NCBI RefSeq assembly: GCF_021735935.1
Contig: NZ_WMDZ01000001.1
Location: 1,860,001-1,924,000 of the forward strand
DNA length: 64,000 nt
Direction of reading: 5' to 3'
From: Sulfitobacter sp. M39
GTDB lineage: Bacteria > Pseudomonadota > Alphaproteobacteria > Rhodobacterales > Rhodobacteraceae
Numbering within the stretch: position 1 is the stretch's first letter; every line of letters begins with the position of its first letter. The notes under the pieces are model-generated. The model had not been told where the DNA came from. It did no database searches and saw only the letters and a list, made by a program, of their open reading frames with translations. Made by a program: the position numbers and the translations under genes. This document shows positions 1 to 8,329 of this stretch, one piece after another.

Positions 1-507
1 GCAGAGATGTCGGGCTATGGCAGCGCAGAGCTGCACGAGGGCACCGCGATCGGTATTGCCACCACCTATGGCCAGTCGCGCAGCATGCCGACCTGGACAG
101 CGGCGGCGGTTAAGCTGGCGGTTGATCCTGAAACGGGCGAGGTCGATGTCCAGAAGATGTGGCTGGCGTTTGACTGCGGCACCGTGGTGGACCCCGACGG
201 GGCGCGCGCACAATGCGAAGGTGCAGCGCTTTGGGGGCTGTCCATGGCTCTGCATGAGGGCACACGGATCGAGAACGGCAACGTCATCGACCTGAACCTC
301 GGCGCCTATACCCCACTGCGTCTGGCCGATGTGCCCGAGCTTGAAATCGACTTTGTCGAAAGCACCGAAGTACCCGTTGGTCTGGGCGAGCCCGGCACCA
401 CCGTGATCGCACCCGCGATCGCCAACGCGATCTTCAACGCGACCGGGGCACGCGTGCGTCACCTGCCCATCACCGGCGATGCTGTGCTTGCCGCGATGAA
501 GGCCTAA
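1..507 (+). CDS. Molybdopterin-dependent oxidoreductase large subunit, C-terminal fragment
   Basis: The reading frame is open to the first base, so only the last ~168 residues are seen. They match the C-terminal domain of xanthine-oxidase-family large subunits of the isoquinoline 1-oxidoreductase beta (IorB) / aldehyde dehydrogenase type. The motif VGLGEPGTT carries the family's catalytic glutamate, and it is followed by the typical APAIANAIFNATGARVRHLP end, in which the C-terminal helix packs near the molybdenum cofactor. The family hydroxylates aldehydes or N-heterocycles together with a small 2Fe-2S subunit, which would lie upstream of the window. The substrate cannot be told. A strong hairpin follows the stop. 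Family call is firm; subfamily is less so. Confidence 0.85.
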   Translation, partial: AEMSGYGSAELHEGTAIGIATTYGQSRSMPTWTAAAVKLAVDPETGEVDVQKMWLAFDCGTVVDPDGARAQCEGAALWGLSMALHEGTRIENGNVIDLNLGAYTPLRLADVPELEIDFVESTEVPVGLGEPGTTVIAPAIANAIFNATGARVRHLPITGDAVLAAMKA

Positions 508-514
508 ACTCAAT

Positions 515-544
515 CAGGCGGGCGCATGAACCTGCGCCCGCCTG
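515..544 (+). terminator. Hairpin after the molybdoenzyme gene
   Basis: A perfect 12-bp inverted repeat (CAGGCGGGCGCA / TGCGCCCGCCTG) with a 6-base loop begins 7 bases after the stop codon. No T-tract follows, so it may act as a transcript-end stabiliser or weak terminator rather than a canonical intrinsic terminator. Confidence 0.5.
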
Positions 545-657
545 AACCGGACGTGTGCCGTTAGCGGCATTGGTCCATATCTGAATTGCGCTGTCGAAGT
601 GACGGGCCTTTACAACAGCGGATCAAGTCCGGGCAGGGCCGCTCGATGTACGGGTCG

Positions 658-1182
658 TCAAACGCCCTGCGACCGCAACGCCTGACCCAATCGTTTGGCC
701 GCTTCAATTGCCGCATCGCCGCGCAGGGGCCATGTCTGGGTCAGCCCTTCGATGATCAGCAAAAGCGCGGTGTCGGCGTGCTGCAAATCGGTTGCCGCCG
801 CCGCCTTTGACGCTACCTCTGCCTTATGGCTTTCCAGCAATGCACGCAGTGGCTTGCTGCCTGGATCGGCCGCAACGGCGGCATGAAAGAGGCACCCGTG
901 CGAGGTTTCAGTCTCCATCCAGTTGCCGACGCGCGATAGCACTGCATCAAGCGCTTTATCATGGTCCTGCGGGAGCGCGTCAAAAAGCCGGCTGAGATAG
1001 CGCTGGTGTCGGTTTTCCATTGCCGCCAGCACCATATCCGCCCGCGAGGGCGTGTACTTGTATAGCGTGCGCAAGCTGACACCTGCCGCGTCGCGCAGGT
1101 CTTCCACGCTTGGCTCTGCAAATCCACGAAGTGCGAAGGCGCGTTCCAGCCCCTCTGATATTTTATGCATCATATCCGCCAT
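658..1182 (-). CDS. TetR/AcrR family transcriptional regulator
   Basis: 174-residue protein with an N-terminal TetR helix-turn-helix at about residues 20-48 (EDLRDAAGVSLRTLYKYTPSRADM), followed by an all-helical ligand/dimer domain, the usual size and layout for the family. It is divergent from the oxidoreductase gene at 1253. The 70-bp gap holds two copies of an 18-bp palindrome (1193-1210 and 1219-1236), the likely operators, so it probably represses both itself and the oxidoreductase. The inducer is unknown. Start chosen at the ATG immediately left of the first palindrome. Confidence 0.85.
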   Translation of the reverse strand: MADMMHKISEGLERAFALRGFAEPSVEDLRDAAGVSLRTLYKYTPSRADMVLAAMENRHQRYLSRLFDALPQDHDKALDAVLSRVGNWMETETSHGCLFHAAVAADPGSKPLRALLESHKAEVASKAAAATDLQHADTALLLIIEGLTQTWPLRGDAAIEAAKRLGQALRSQGV

Positions 1183-1192
1183 ACTTGACGGG

Positions 1193-1236
1193 GTAGAGTG
1201 ATCGCTCTACCTGTGCAAGTAGAAAGATCATTCTAC
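1193..1236. promoter_or_regulatory. Twin TetR-type operators
   Basis: Two near-perfect 18-bp palindromes, GTAGAGTGATCGCTCTAC (1193-1210) and GTAGAAAGATCATTCTAC (1219-1236), share the form GTAGAR-N-GATC-N-YTCTAC. Their starts are 26 bp apart, about two and a half helical turns. They fill the intergenic space between the divergent tetR and oxidoreductase starts, which is the usual TetR autoregulation arrangement. Confidence 0.8.
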
Positions 1237-1252
1237 ACCGGAGCAAGCGATC

Positions 1253-2323
1253 ATGAACATACCTGAAAAGATGAAAGCAATCGTCCTGACCGGCCACGGC
1301 GGCTTGGACAAACTTGAATGGCGCGAGGATGTGCCGGTGCCGCGCCCCGCGGCCGGCGAGGTGTTGATCCGCGTGGGCGCATCCGCGGTGAACAATACCG
1401 ACATCAACACCCGCACGGGGTGGTATTCAAAGGCAGTGCGCGGCGACACCGGATCAGCTGCCGCCGACGGCTATGACGGGGCGTCGGATGCGGATGGTGG
1501 CTGGTCGGGCGCGTTAAGCTTTCCACGCATTCAGGGTGCCGATTGCTGCGGAGAGATCATCGCCGTCGGTGAAGGCGTCGACAGCGCCCGGATGGGCGAG
1601 CGTGTGTTGGTGCGCCCGATGTACTGCCCCTTGGGGGCAGAGCCGGATGCTCTTGTGACTTTCGGGTCAGAGCGGAACGGTGGCTTTGCTGAATACACCA
1701 CGGTTGGCGAAGAAAATGCGCTGCGGATCAACAGCCCGCTGACGGATGCAGAGCTTGCGTCGTTCCCCTGCGCGTTCTCTACCGCCGAAGGTATGATCCA
1801 GCGCGCCGGTTTGAGGGCAGAGCGGGTGCTGATCACCGGGGCGTCCGGCGGTGTCGGTTCTGCGGCGGTTCAGCTTGCGAAACGGCGCGGCGCGCATGTC
1901 ACGGCCTCTACAAGCGCGGCCAAAATGGAGGCGCTGAAAGACCTTGGCGCTGATGTGGTGCTTGATCGAGACGAAACACTGCCCACGGATGCTTTTGACG
2001 TGGTGCTTGATCTGGTCGGGGGCCCGCGCTGGCCGGAGTTGTTGGATGGTCTGGTCTGTCACGGCCGCTATGTGACCTCTGGTGCTATTGCAGGCCCGAT
2101 CGTCGAGCTTGACCTAAGGACGCTGTATCTAAAAGACCTGACCTTTGTTGGCAGCACAAGGCAGGACCCGCGCGTGTTTACTGACCTTGTCAGCTATATC
2201 GAAGCTGGGGAAATCCGGCCTGTTGTCGCGGACACCTATCCTTTGCGTGAATTGCGGACAGCGCAAACGGCGTTTCTTGAAAAGTCGCATATCGGGAAAA
2301 TTGGGGTAACGATCGCCGATTGA
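1253..2323 (+). CDS. Zinc-independent alcohol dehydrogenase / quinone oxidoreductase (MDR superfamily)
   Basis: 356-residue medium-chain dehydrogenase/reductase. An N-terminal GroES-like domain (residues ~8-150) precedes a Rossmann domain with the glycine motif GASGGVGSAA at ~196-205. The structural-zinc cysteine cluster of classical alcohol dehydrogenases is absent, which favours a quinone-oxidoreductase-like NADPH enzyme over a zinc ADH. Substrate is unknown. The gene sits opposite a TetR regulator with paired operators between them, so it is probably induced by the compound or stress that the regulator senses. ATG is placed 16 bases after the second operator. Confidence 0.85.
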   Translation: MNIPEKMKAIVLTGHGGLDKLEWREDVPVPRPAAGEVLIRVGASAVNNTDINTRTGWYSKAVRGDTGSAAADGYDGASDADGGWSGALSFPRIQGADCCGEIIAVGEGVDSARMGERVLVRPMYCPLGAEPDALVTFGSERNGGFAEYTTVGEENALRINSPLTDAELASFPCAFSTAEGMIQRAGLRAERVLITGASGGVGSAAVQLAKRRGAHVTASTSAAKMEALKDLGADVVLDRDETLPTDAFDVVLDLVGGPRWPELLDGLVCHGRYVTSGAIAGPIVELDLRTLYLKDLTFVGSTRQDPRVFTDLVSYIEAGEIRPVVADTYPLRELRTAQTAFLEKSHIGKIGVTIAD

Positions 2324-2544
2324 TCGCGTTTACGCAGATCTCTGATAGCCATCGAACGCGGACATGCGACGTTTTAGGCAGCGTATGATCTCGCTTTGAC
2401 CCTGTCTGCCCCTTGCTGTGCTTTTGGCATCGGCAAGGGGCAGGCCGCAAGCCCACAAGCCCGCGCCCCGTTTGCAGATCATCCGTTGTTATGAACATCT
2501 TTGAAAGGCGGGCGATGACGGTGCAGGTCGACGTGCCGGATCGC
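2324..2544. other. Intergenic region, no feature seen
   Basis: This 221-bp gap lies between two converging genes. I see no convincing gene, RNA or strong terminator in it. Confidence 0.5.
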
Positions 2545-2988
2545 TTATTTTGGCCGTAAGGCGGTCACGGTCTGGTGAGTGATTTCCTTGCCCGTGTTCG
2601 CGTCAACCATCACCGGCACGATGGGTTTCCCGGTCTCGCGCGAGACAAGCGTCACTGAGGATTCGTCCGGCGGTGGAACATGTGCATTCGCCCATTCTAT
2701 CATGGACACCATAACCGGATAGAGCGCTTTCCCACGTTCGGTCAGCCGGTATTCGTGGCGCAGCGGTCGCTCTTGATAGGGCTCGCGGCGCAGCACGCCT
2801 GCGGCCTCTAGCTTGCGCAGCCGGTCTGCCAAAACGTGGCGCGTGATGCCGAGCCGCTCTTGTATCTGCTCGAACCGGCGAACACCCAAGAAGCAATCGC
2901 GCAGCACCAGCATGGTCCAGCGGTCCCCGATCACGGAAAGGCCGCGGGCGACGGGACAGGCTTCGTTTTGAAGGTCGTTCCATTTCAT
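2545..2988 (-). CDS. HxlR family transcriptional regulator
   Basis: 147-residue winged-helix protein starting MKWNDLQNEACPVARGL. It has the HxlR hallmark of an early Cys-Pro (C11) and then WTMLVLRDCFLGVRRFEQIQERLGITRHVLADRLRKLEAAGVL, followed by the wing containing EYRLTERGK. An upstream in-frame ATG at 3129 would add 47 residues unlike the family, so I take the ATG at 2988. It is divergent from the MATE efflux gene and probably controls it. Some HxlR proteins sense electrophiles through the conserved Cys; whether this one does is unknown. Confidence 0.88.
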   Translation of the reverse strand: MKWNDLQNEACPVARGLSVIGDRWTMLVLRDCFLGVRRFEQIQERLGITRHVLADRLRKLEAAGVLRREPYQERPLRHEYRLTERGKALYPVMVSMIEWANAHVPPPDESSVTLVSRETGKPIVPVMVDANTGKEITHQTVTALRPK

Positions 2989-3024
2989 ACGCGCAATATA
3001 GCAGCAATTGACAGGTTCTGAAAA

Positions 3025-3054
3025 GGTACTTACCAACCAGTTCCAAAATGGAAC
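3025..3054. promoter_or_regulatory. Candidate HxlR operator(s)
   Basis: Between the divergent hxlR and MATE genes are two small inverted repeats: GGTA-CT-TACC (3025-3034) and GTTCC-AAAAT-GGAAC (3040-3054). They lie 37-66 bp upstream of the hxlR start, a plausible position for an autoregulatory operator. The assignment rests on position and symmetry only. Confidence 0.4.
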
Positions 3055-3237
3055 CGACCTGAGTGGAGCCCCGATGATTAAAACAGAAGCCCTGCCAAAG
3101 AACCGTTTTGCGCGTGCTAGCCTGCTCACGGCGGGGCACCGGCTTGAGGAACCCTCTTTCCGAGGTCCGTGTCATCAGAGGTCTTCGGCTCTACACCTGC
3201 TTCCACCGCTTGCTGAAACCCCAGAAAGGCCAAGACC

Positions 3238-4650
3238 ATGACCGTGACGCCCGTTCCCCAGACCAACCGCGCAGAGGTCGCAGAAGCGTCGCGCGCGGCA
3301 CGGACACGGCAGTTGCTGGAAGGGCCGATTGGCCCCACGCTGGCGCGGCTGGCAGCGCCCAACGTGCTGGCCATGTTTGTGCAGGCCGTGCAGAGCATTG
3401 CAGAGGCCTATTTCGCAAGCCTGCTTGGCGTGACCGCGTTGGCGGGGCTGGCGTTGGTGTTTCCGCTGGTGATGCTGACACAAATGCTGTCGGCGGGCGC
3501 GATGGGAGGGGCGATATCCGCGTCCGTGGCACGGGCGCTCGGGGCGGCGAACGTTGCGCGCGCAGCGACGCTTGCGGTGGCGGCGTGGATCATCGCGGCG
3601 ACCTTCGCCATCGTCATGGCGCTGCTGGTAGGCATCTTTGGCACACAGTTTTTCACACTGCTGGGCGGCGGACCTGATACCGTGGCGGCGGCGGCGACCT
3701 ATGCGTTGGTCTTCTTTCCCGGCTGCATCGCGATCTGGCTTTGCAATGCCTCGCTTAGCGTAATCAGGGGCACGGGCGATATGCAGATGCCCGCCATCTT
3801 GCTATTGTTAATCTCTTTGGTCTCTATCCCGCTGTCAGGCGGGTTTGCACTTGGCTGGGGGCCTTTGCCCGCACTTGGCATGGCTGGATTGGCTCTTGGT
3901 CCGATTGCGGCCTTTGCTCTCGGGGGGAGCGTGGCGATCGGCTATATCGTTCTTGGCCGGACGGGGCTTGTGTTCAGGGGCGCAATTGCGCGCCTGCAAG
4001 GTGACCTGTTCCGAGACATCCTGAGCGTCGGTGCCTTGGCATCGATCAATACCCTGCTGACGACGTTGACGATCATCATGATGACCGGCCTGGTCGGTCG
4101 CTTTGGGGCGGGCGCGTTGGCGGGGTATGGTCTAGGTGCGCGGCTTGAATTTTTGATGATCCCGGTCATTTTTGGCATCGGTGCCGCAATGACCGCCATG
4201 GTTGGTGCCAATATTGGTGCCGGCCGTACCGACCGTGCGCTGCGGGTGGCCTGGACCGGATCCGGCGCGGCGGCCGCCATCGTGGGGGGCATAGGTCTTT
4301 TGTTGGCCGTGTTTCCCGACCTTTGGCTGGGTATGTTCCTTGAGCCATCGAACACTGCTGCGCTTGATGCCGGGCGTAGTTATTTTCGGCTTGTCGCACC
4401 TTTTTACGGGTTCTTCGGGCTGGGGCTCGCGCTTTACTTTGCCTCGCAGGGGGCGGGTCGTCTGATGTGGCCCGTGATCAGCAGCATTAGCCGCATGGCT
4501 GTCGCCCTTATCGGTGCGCTGACCCTCACAGCATACACGGGGCTGGGGGTCGATGGCGTATTTGCGGCGATCGGATGCGCGATGCTGGTCTACGGGGTGG
4601 TGATCGCCTTAGCCATCTGGCGTGGTGGCTGGCAGCAGGGGAAACAGTGA
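3238..4650 (+). CDS. MATE family efflux transporter
   Basis: 470-residue polytopic membrane protein with about 12 hydrophobic segments in two similar halves, as in the MATE (multi-antimicrobial extrusion) family. The N-terminal half opens with GPIGPTLARLAAPNVLAMFVQ, and the second half begins near DILSVGALASINTLLTT. The family exports cationic drugs or metabolites in exchange for Na+ or H+ across the inner membrane. The divergent HxlR gene is the likely regulator. A 249-bp leader separates the two starts; the chosen ATG follows GCCAAGACC. Confidence 0.9.
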   Translation: MTVTPVPQTNRAEVAEASRAARTRQLLEGPIGPTLARLAAPNVLAMFVQAVQSIAEAYFASLLGVTALAGLALVFPLVMLTQMLSAGAMGGAISASVARALGAANVARAATLAVAAWIIAATFAIVMALLVGIFGTQFFTLLGGGPDTVAAAATYALVFFPGCIAIWLCNASLSVIRGTGDMQMPAILLLLISLVSIPLSGGFALGWGPLPALGMAGLALGPIAAFALGGSVAIGYIVLGRTGLVFRGAIARLQGDLFRDILSVGALASINTLLTTLTIIMMTGLVGRFGAGALAGYGLGARLEFLMIPVIFGIGAAMTAMVGANIGAGRTDRALRVAWTGSGAAAAIVGGIGLLLAVFPDLWLGMFLEPSNTAALDAGRSYFRLVAPFYGFFGLGLALYFASQGAGRLMWPVISSISRMAVALIGALTLTAYTGLGVDGVFAAIGCAMLVYGVVIALAIWRGGWQQGKQ

Positions 4651-4757
4651 CAGCGCGGCAAGGGGGGCGGCAGCGATGATCCTTGCACCGCTGCCGCGAC
4701 ATAGGGTGATCGAGACACCTATTTATTGTAGATGCCAGCTTGTGACCTGGTGTGTGA

Positions 4758-5540
4758 TCAGAAAGTAAATCCAGCGTGGTCGGCCTGCGCGACCAGTTCG
4801 GCGACCCTCTCGGCGTTGTTGGTCGCGACGCTTCCATCTGCGTTCAAGCGGTTGTTCTCGAACCCGATCCGGGTCTTGCCGCCGTGACGCATCGCCTCGA
4901 TCAGGCAGGCGGTTTCTTGTGGTCCGAAGGCGCAGGCGGCCCAGTCCACCTGCGGCAAAGCCGACTTTAGGGTTTGGGCCAGTGCGCCAACGTCTTCAGG
5001 TGTGCTGGTTTGCCCGCTGGTATAACGCCCCAGAACGATCAGGGTCTTGAGCCCGTCGCGGGGGACATCGCCTTGCGCGGCAAGCTGGGCAAGGTGGGTG
5101 ATATCCGCGGTGTCGTAGAGAATGTGTTGAACGTCGATACCCGCTTCGGCGCACATGGCAAAGAACCGTCGGGTGACGGCATTCTCTTGATCGGCCGTGA
5201 TCTCGCGCAGCGCGACCGACACGGCGCGAGGTTTCAGGGTTTCGACAAGATGGCGTTGTTCTGCGGGGGTGAAAGTCCCTGCGGCCTCGCTTGTGATCTG
5301 AACGTAGAGATCAGGTGCCCGATGCCCCAGTTCGGTCAGGAGCTCAGCATAAAGCCCGACGTCCAGAACATGCTGTTGCTGGGTATCGCGCACGTGGGCA
5401 TGCAGGCCATCCGCACCGGCAGCATGGCAGGCCACCGCGCAGGCGACCGTCTCTTCTATGGTGACGGGGAGGGCGGGGTGGTCCGCCTTGGTCAGCCGCG
5501 CCCCATTCGGCGCGACCATAAATCTGGGCAATGCGGTCAT
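4758..5540 (-). CDS. BKACE family beta-keto acid cleavage enzyme (DUF849)
   Basis: 260-residue TIM-barrel protein of the beta-keto acid cleavage family, which condenses a beta-keto acid with acetyl-CoA to give acetoacetate and a new acyl-CoA. The zinc ligands are visible as HAH at residues 47-49 (GADGLHAHVRD), and a conserved Glu lies in RIGFENNR near residue 225. Its start overlaps the stop of the upstream aminotransferase by ATGA, indicating a translationally coupled operon. A transaminase plus a BKACE fits catabolism of a beta-keto acid derived from an amine or amino acid. The actual substrate cannot be told. Confidence 0.87.
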   Translation of the reverse strand: MTALPRFMVAPNGARLTKADHPALPVTIEETVACAVACHAAGADGLHAHVRDTQQQHVLDVGLYAELLTELGHRAPDLYVQITSEAAGTFTPAEQRHLVETLKPRAVSVALREITADQENAVTRRFFAMCAEAGIDVQHILYDTADITHLAQLAAQGDVPRDGLKTLIVLGRYTSGQTSTPEDVGALAQTLKSALPQVDWAACAFGPQETACLIEAMRHGGKTRIGFENNRLNADGSVATNNAERVAELVAQADHAGFTF

Positions 5541-6866
5541 GGGACAAGCGCCTTGTCGATGGCCGTTGATAGTTTGCCCACCAGTTCATCGATCTGTGCG
5601 TCCTCGATGATAAACGGCGGCGCGAGCAGCACGTGGTCGCCATGTTGGCCATCGATTGTGCCGGACATTGGATAGCAGATCAGACCGGCGGCAAAGGCCT
5701 CCTTCTTGATCCGCGCGGCAAGGCCACGGGACGGATCGAATGGTGCTTTGGTGCTGCGGTCGGCAACCAGTTCGATCCCGCGGAACAACCCGCGCCCGCG
5801 TATATCGCCAATGTTGTCATGATCGCCGAACCGCGCCTTTAGTGCTGCGTCGAGCTTGTCGCCTTGGGTGGTGACATGGGCCAGCAGATCGCGGTCCAGA
5901 ATTTCGTTGAGCACGGCATTGGCCGCAGTGGCCGCCATTGCGTGGCCCATATAGGTGTGGCCGTGCTGGAAGAAACCGGTGCCCGCTGCAATTGCATCAT
6001 AGATGGTGCCCGAGGTCAGCAGCGCGCCGATCGGTTGATAGCCCGCGCCAAGTCCTTTGGCGATGGTGATCATATCCGGGGCGACGCCATCCTCGGTGCA
6101 GGCGAACAGTTTGCCGGTACGGCCCATGCCACACATCACCTCGTCCAGGATCAACAGCACGCCATATTGGTCGCAAATCTCGCGGATGCGCTTGAGATAC
6201 CCGGGCACGGCAGGTACCGCGCCAGAGGTGGCACCCACTACAGGCTCAGCAAGGAAGGCCATCACCGTATCAGGGCCAAGGCGCAGGATTTCGGTTTCCA
6301 GCTCATTCGCCACGCGCAAGCCGTAGGCTTCTTGCGTTTCGCCGTCCTGCCGGTCGCGGTACTCATAGCAGGGGCTGATATGGGTGGTGTCGGCAAGCAG
6401 GGGCGCGAATTGGGTGCGACGCCACGCATTTCCCCCCTGCTGCCAAAGCGCCTAATGTATTTCCGTGATAGCTTTGACGGCGCGCAATGACGCGGTGGCG
6501 CTTGGGTTGCCCGATTTCCAGAAAATACTGCCGCGCGAGCTTGATCGATGCCTCGACCGCTTCGGAGCCCCCAGAGACGAGATATACCCGATCAATGCCC
6601 GCAGGCGCGTTTTCGACCAAGCGATCGGCCAAACGCTCTGCCGGGTCGGACGTGAAAAAGCCGGTATGTGCGAAGGCAAGCTGGTCAATCTGGGCGTGCA
6701 GGGCGGTGCGGACAGCCGGGTTTGAGTGCCCCAGACAAGAAACAGCAGCACCGCCCGAACCATCAAGATATCTGCGTCCGTCCGCATCGATCAGATAGCA
6801 GCCGTCCCCCTTGGTGGCGACCGGCAGCGCGCCTTTGGTGGATCGGCCGAAGATATGACTTTTCAT
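5537..6866 (-). pseudogene. Class III aminotransferase, interrupted by a 1-base frameshift
   Basis: Two adjacent reading frames form one PLP-dependent class III (omega) aminotransferase. Residues 1-~148 run from 6866 to about 6438. The rest continues in another frame and includes DEVMCGMGRTGK and the PLP-lysine region TIAKGLGAGYQPIGA. The break is at a run of six C (6432-6437, six G on the coding strand). With five, the frame reads on through AGGNAWRRTQFAPLL, as expected for the family, giving ~442 residues. The full span is 1330 bp, 3n+1. It is either a real inactivating indel, a phase-variable homopolymer or a sequencing error. It is coupled to the BKACE gene downstream and divergent from an RpiR regulator. 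Confidence 0.85.
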
Positions 6867-7040
6867 GACTGTAGTCCTTGGTTGAATAGGCGCTTTGGGT
6901 GACGTGACATCAGCACTTGTCTGCGCGATGATGCGTTTGTATTATTTCACCAGCATATATTAGGCAAATGTATTTTTCCTGTGCATCGGGTGCAACAGCG
7001 ACGTGAACGTTGGCACACATGAACGAAGGGTAAGGCTTTG

Positions 7041-7895
7041 ATGGGCAACGATGAAACACTGAAGGAACGCTTGTCACACGTAAGTGTGGAAGGAACGCCC
7101 GCGCTGCGGACGTTTGCCCGTTGGCTTCTCGATAATCCGTCGCTGGTCGCTTTTAACTCGATTCGAGGGCTGGCAAAGCAGGCAGGGGTCAATCCGAATA
7201 CCGTCACCCGGATGGCGAAGGCGCTTGGCTACGCCAGCTTTGACGCTTTCCGGACGGATGTGCAGGAAACGCTTCAAACGCTTGCGCCGAACTACGGCGC
7301 GCGCGCGCAGACGCTACGACGTGAACACCGCGACAGCGCTTTTACCGCGCTGATGGAGGCGCACCGCGAAAACACGGCGACGCTTTTCTCGGCAGATATT
7401 TTGGACACGCTTAATGCGTGCATCGACCCGTTGCTCAGCGCGCGTAACGTCTATGTGGTCGGCGTGCGCAGCTGCTATGCGATCGCGCATTATTTCTCGT
7501 ATGTGGGCGGCATGGCCTTTGCAAATTTCGCAGATACGCCAACGCTGCCGGGGGGTATTGTTGATGTCATGTCTCAGGCCGCATCCGAAGATATTGTGGT
7601 CGGGATCACCTATGAACACTACTCAGCCGAGGTGGTTCGGGCCTGCGAAATCGCCCAATCCCGCGGCGCGCGGGTCTTAGCCCTTACCGACAGTCATGCC
7701 TCGCCAATCGCGGTTGGGGCGTGGAAAGTCGTGTGTCTGCCCATGGCCGGGCCTCATTTTCTGCCGTCGCTGAATTCGACGTTTTCCGCCGTGGAAATGC
7801 TGCTGGTCGGAATGGCGGCGCGATCGGATCATGCTGCACAGCGGGTCGCGGATTTCGAAGGCCGTATCCGACAGTTTGGCGGCTATTCTTCCTAA
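7041..7895 (+). CDS. MurR/RpiR family transcriptional regulator
   Basis: 284 residues. An N-terminal RpiR-type helix-turn-helix (NSIRGLAKQAGVNPNTVTRMAKALGYASFDAFR, about 36-75) is followed by a SIS phosphosugar-binding fold (~105-255), including VYVVGVRSCYAIAHYFSY and IVVGITYEHYSAEVVRACEIAQSRGARVLALTDS. SIS regulators usually sense phosphorylated sugars or related metabolites. Divergence from the aminotransferase-BKACE operon suggests it controls that operon. ATG at 7041 is favoured by AAGG at 7032-7035; a TTG at 7038 would add one residue. Confidence 0.88.
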   Translation: MGNDETLKERLSHVSVEGTPALRTFARWLLDNPSLVAFNSIRGLAKQAGVNPNTVTRMAKALGYASFDAFRTDVQETLQTLAPNYGARAQTLRREHRDSAFTALMEAHRENTATLFSADILDTLNACIDPLLSARNVYVVGVRSCYAIAHYFSYVGGMAFANFADTPTLPGGIVDVMSQAASEDIVVGITYEHYSAEVVRACEIAQSRGARVLALTDSHASPIAVGAWKVVCLPMAGPHFLPSLNSTFSAVEMLLVGMAARSDHAAQRVADFEGRIRQFGGYSS

Positions 7896-8078
7896 CGGGG
7901 TTTAGGCTTCTTCTACGGCGCGGGACCGTCAAAACCCGGATTGTCGCGTCGAAAAAAAGGGCGGCTAAGTATTCGGGAACGTTTTCTATTCAGAAGGCTA
8001 ATTCAGGGCGGTCACCAAGCTGAGCCCGCCAGAATTGCCCGCCAAGGCAAGGCCCTAGTCTGTTAATGATTAGGCATT

Positions 8079-8111
8079 AAAAAAGCCCTCAAGTCATAGA
8101 CCTGAGGGCTT
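8079..8111 (-). terminator. Displaced tRNA-Asn terminator
   Basis: On the minus strand the stem AAGCCCTCA/TGAGGGCTT is followed by a run of six T. It lies directly after the truncated tRNA-Asn 3' remnant, so it is most simply the original host terminator of tRNA-Asn, moved away from the functional gene when the element integrated. Confidence 0.75.
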
Positions 8112-8112
8112 A

Positions 8113-8164
8113 TTATGGCTCCGACGGTAGGGATCGAACCTACGACCAATTGATTAACAGTCAA
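8113..8164 (-). repeat. Left attachment repeat (truncated tRNA-Asn 3' part)
   Basis: 52 bp identical to 19047-19098. It covers the tRNA-Asn 3' part from the anticodon loop to the encoded CCA (8116-8164) plus 3 bases. No 5' half follows it, since the sequence diverges at 8165, so it is not a functional tRNA. It marks the left end of the integrated element. Confidence 0.92.
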
Positions 8165-8293
8165 AATATTGACCGTATCACTACCTAACGAACCATATCC
8201 TTGATAATATAAATATTCCATATTTTGCTTGATGTTATATGATTTTTTTGTATCTATATCTAACATGATCTAACGACCACTATTGGTTCAAAA

Positions 8294-8313
8294 TGTTACC
8301 CCAGTGTTACCCC
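8294..8313. repeat. Left TGTTACCCC pair (candidate integrase arm sites)
   Basis: TGTTACCCC occurs at 8294-8302 and again at 8305-8313, an 11-bp period, between the left attachment repeat and the integrase gene. The same 9-mer pair recurs near the right end (18962-18982). Paired repeats flanking the core on both sides fit arm-type binding sites for the integrase N-terminal domain. Confidence 0.55.
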
Positions 8314-8329
8314 AAAGGACCAATTGACT

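Larger units (their letters stand above)
7896..8329. other. Gene-free region holding the left boundary of the integrated element
   Basis: This 434-bp stretch contains no gene. It holds, in order, a minus-strand terminator (8079-8111), the left 52-bp attachment repeat with a truncated tRNA-Asn 3' part (8113-8164), an AT-rich segment (~8165-8290), and two TGTTACCCC repeats (8294-8313) just before the integrase gene. Confidence 0.8.

Noticed and set aside
8113..8164. A second tRNA-Asn gene at the left end.
   Set aside because: Only the 3' part is present; no 5' acceptor, D-arm or complete anticodon stem follows after 8164.
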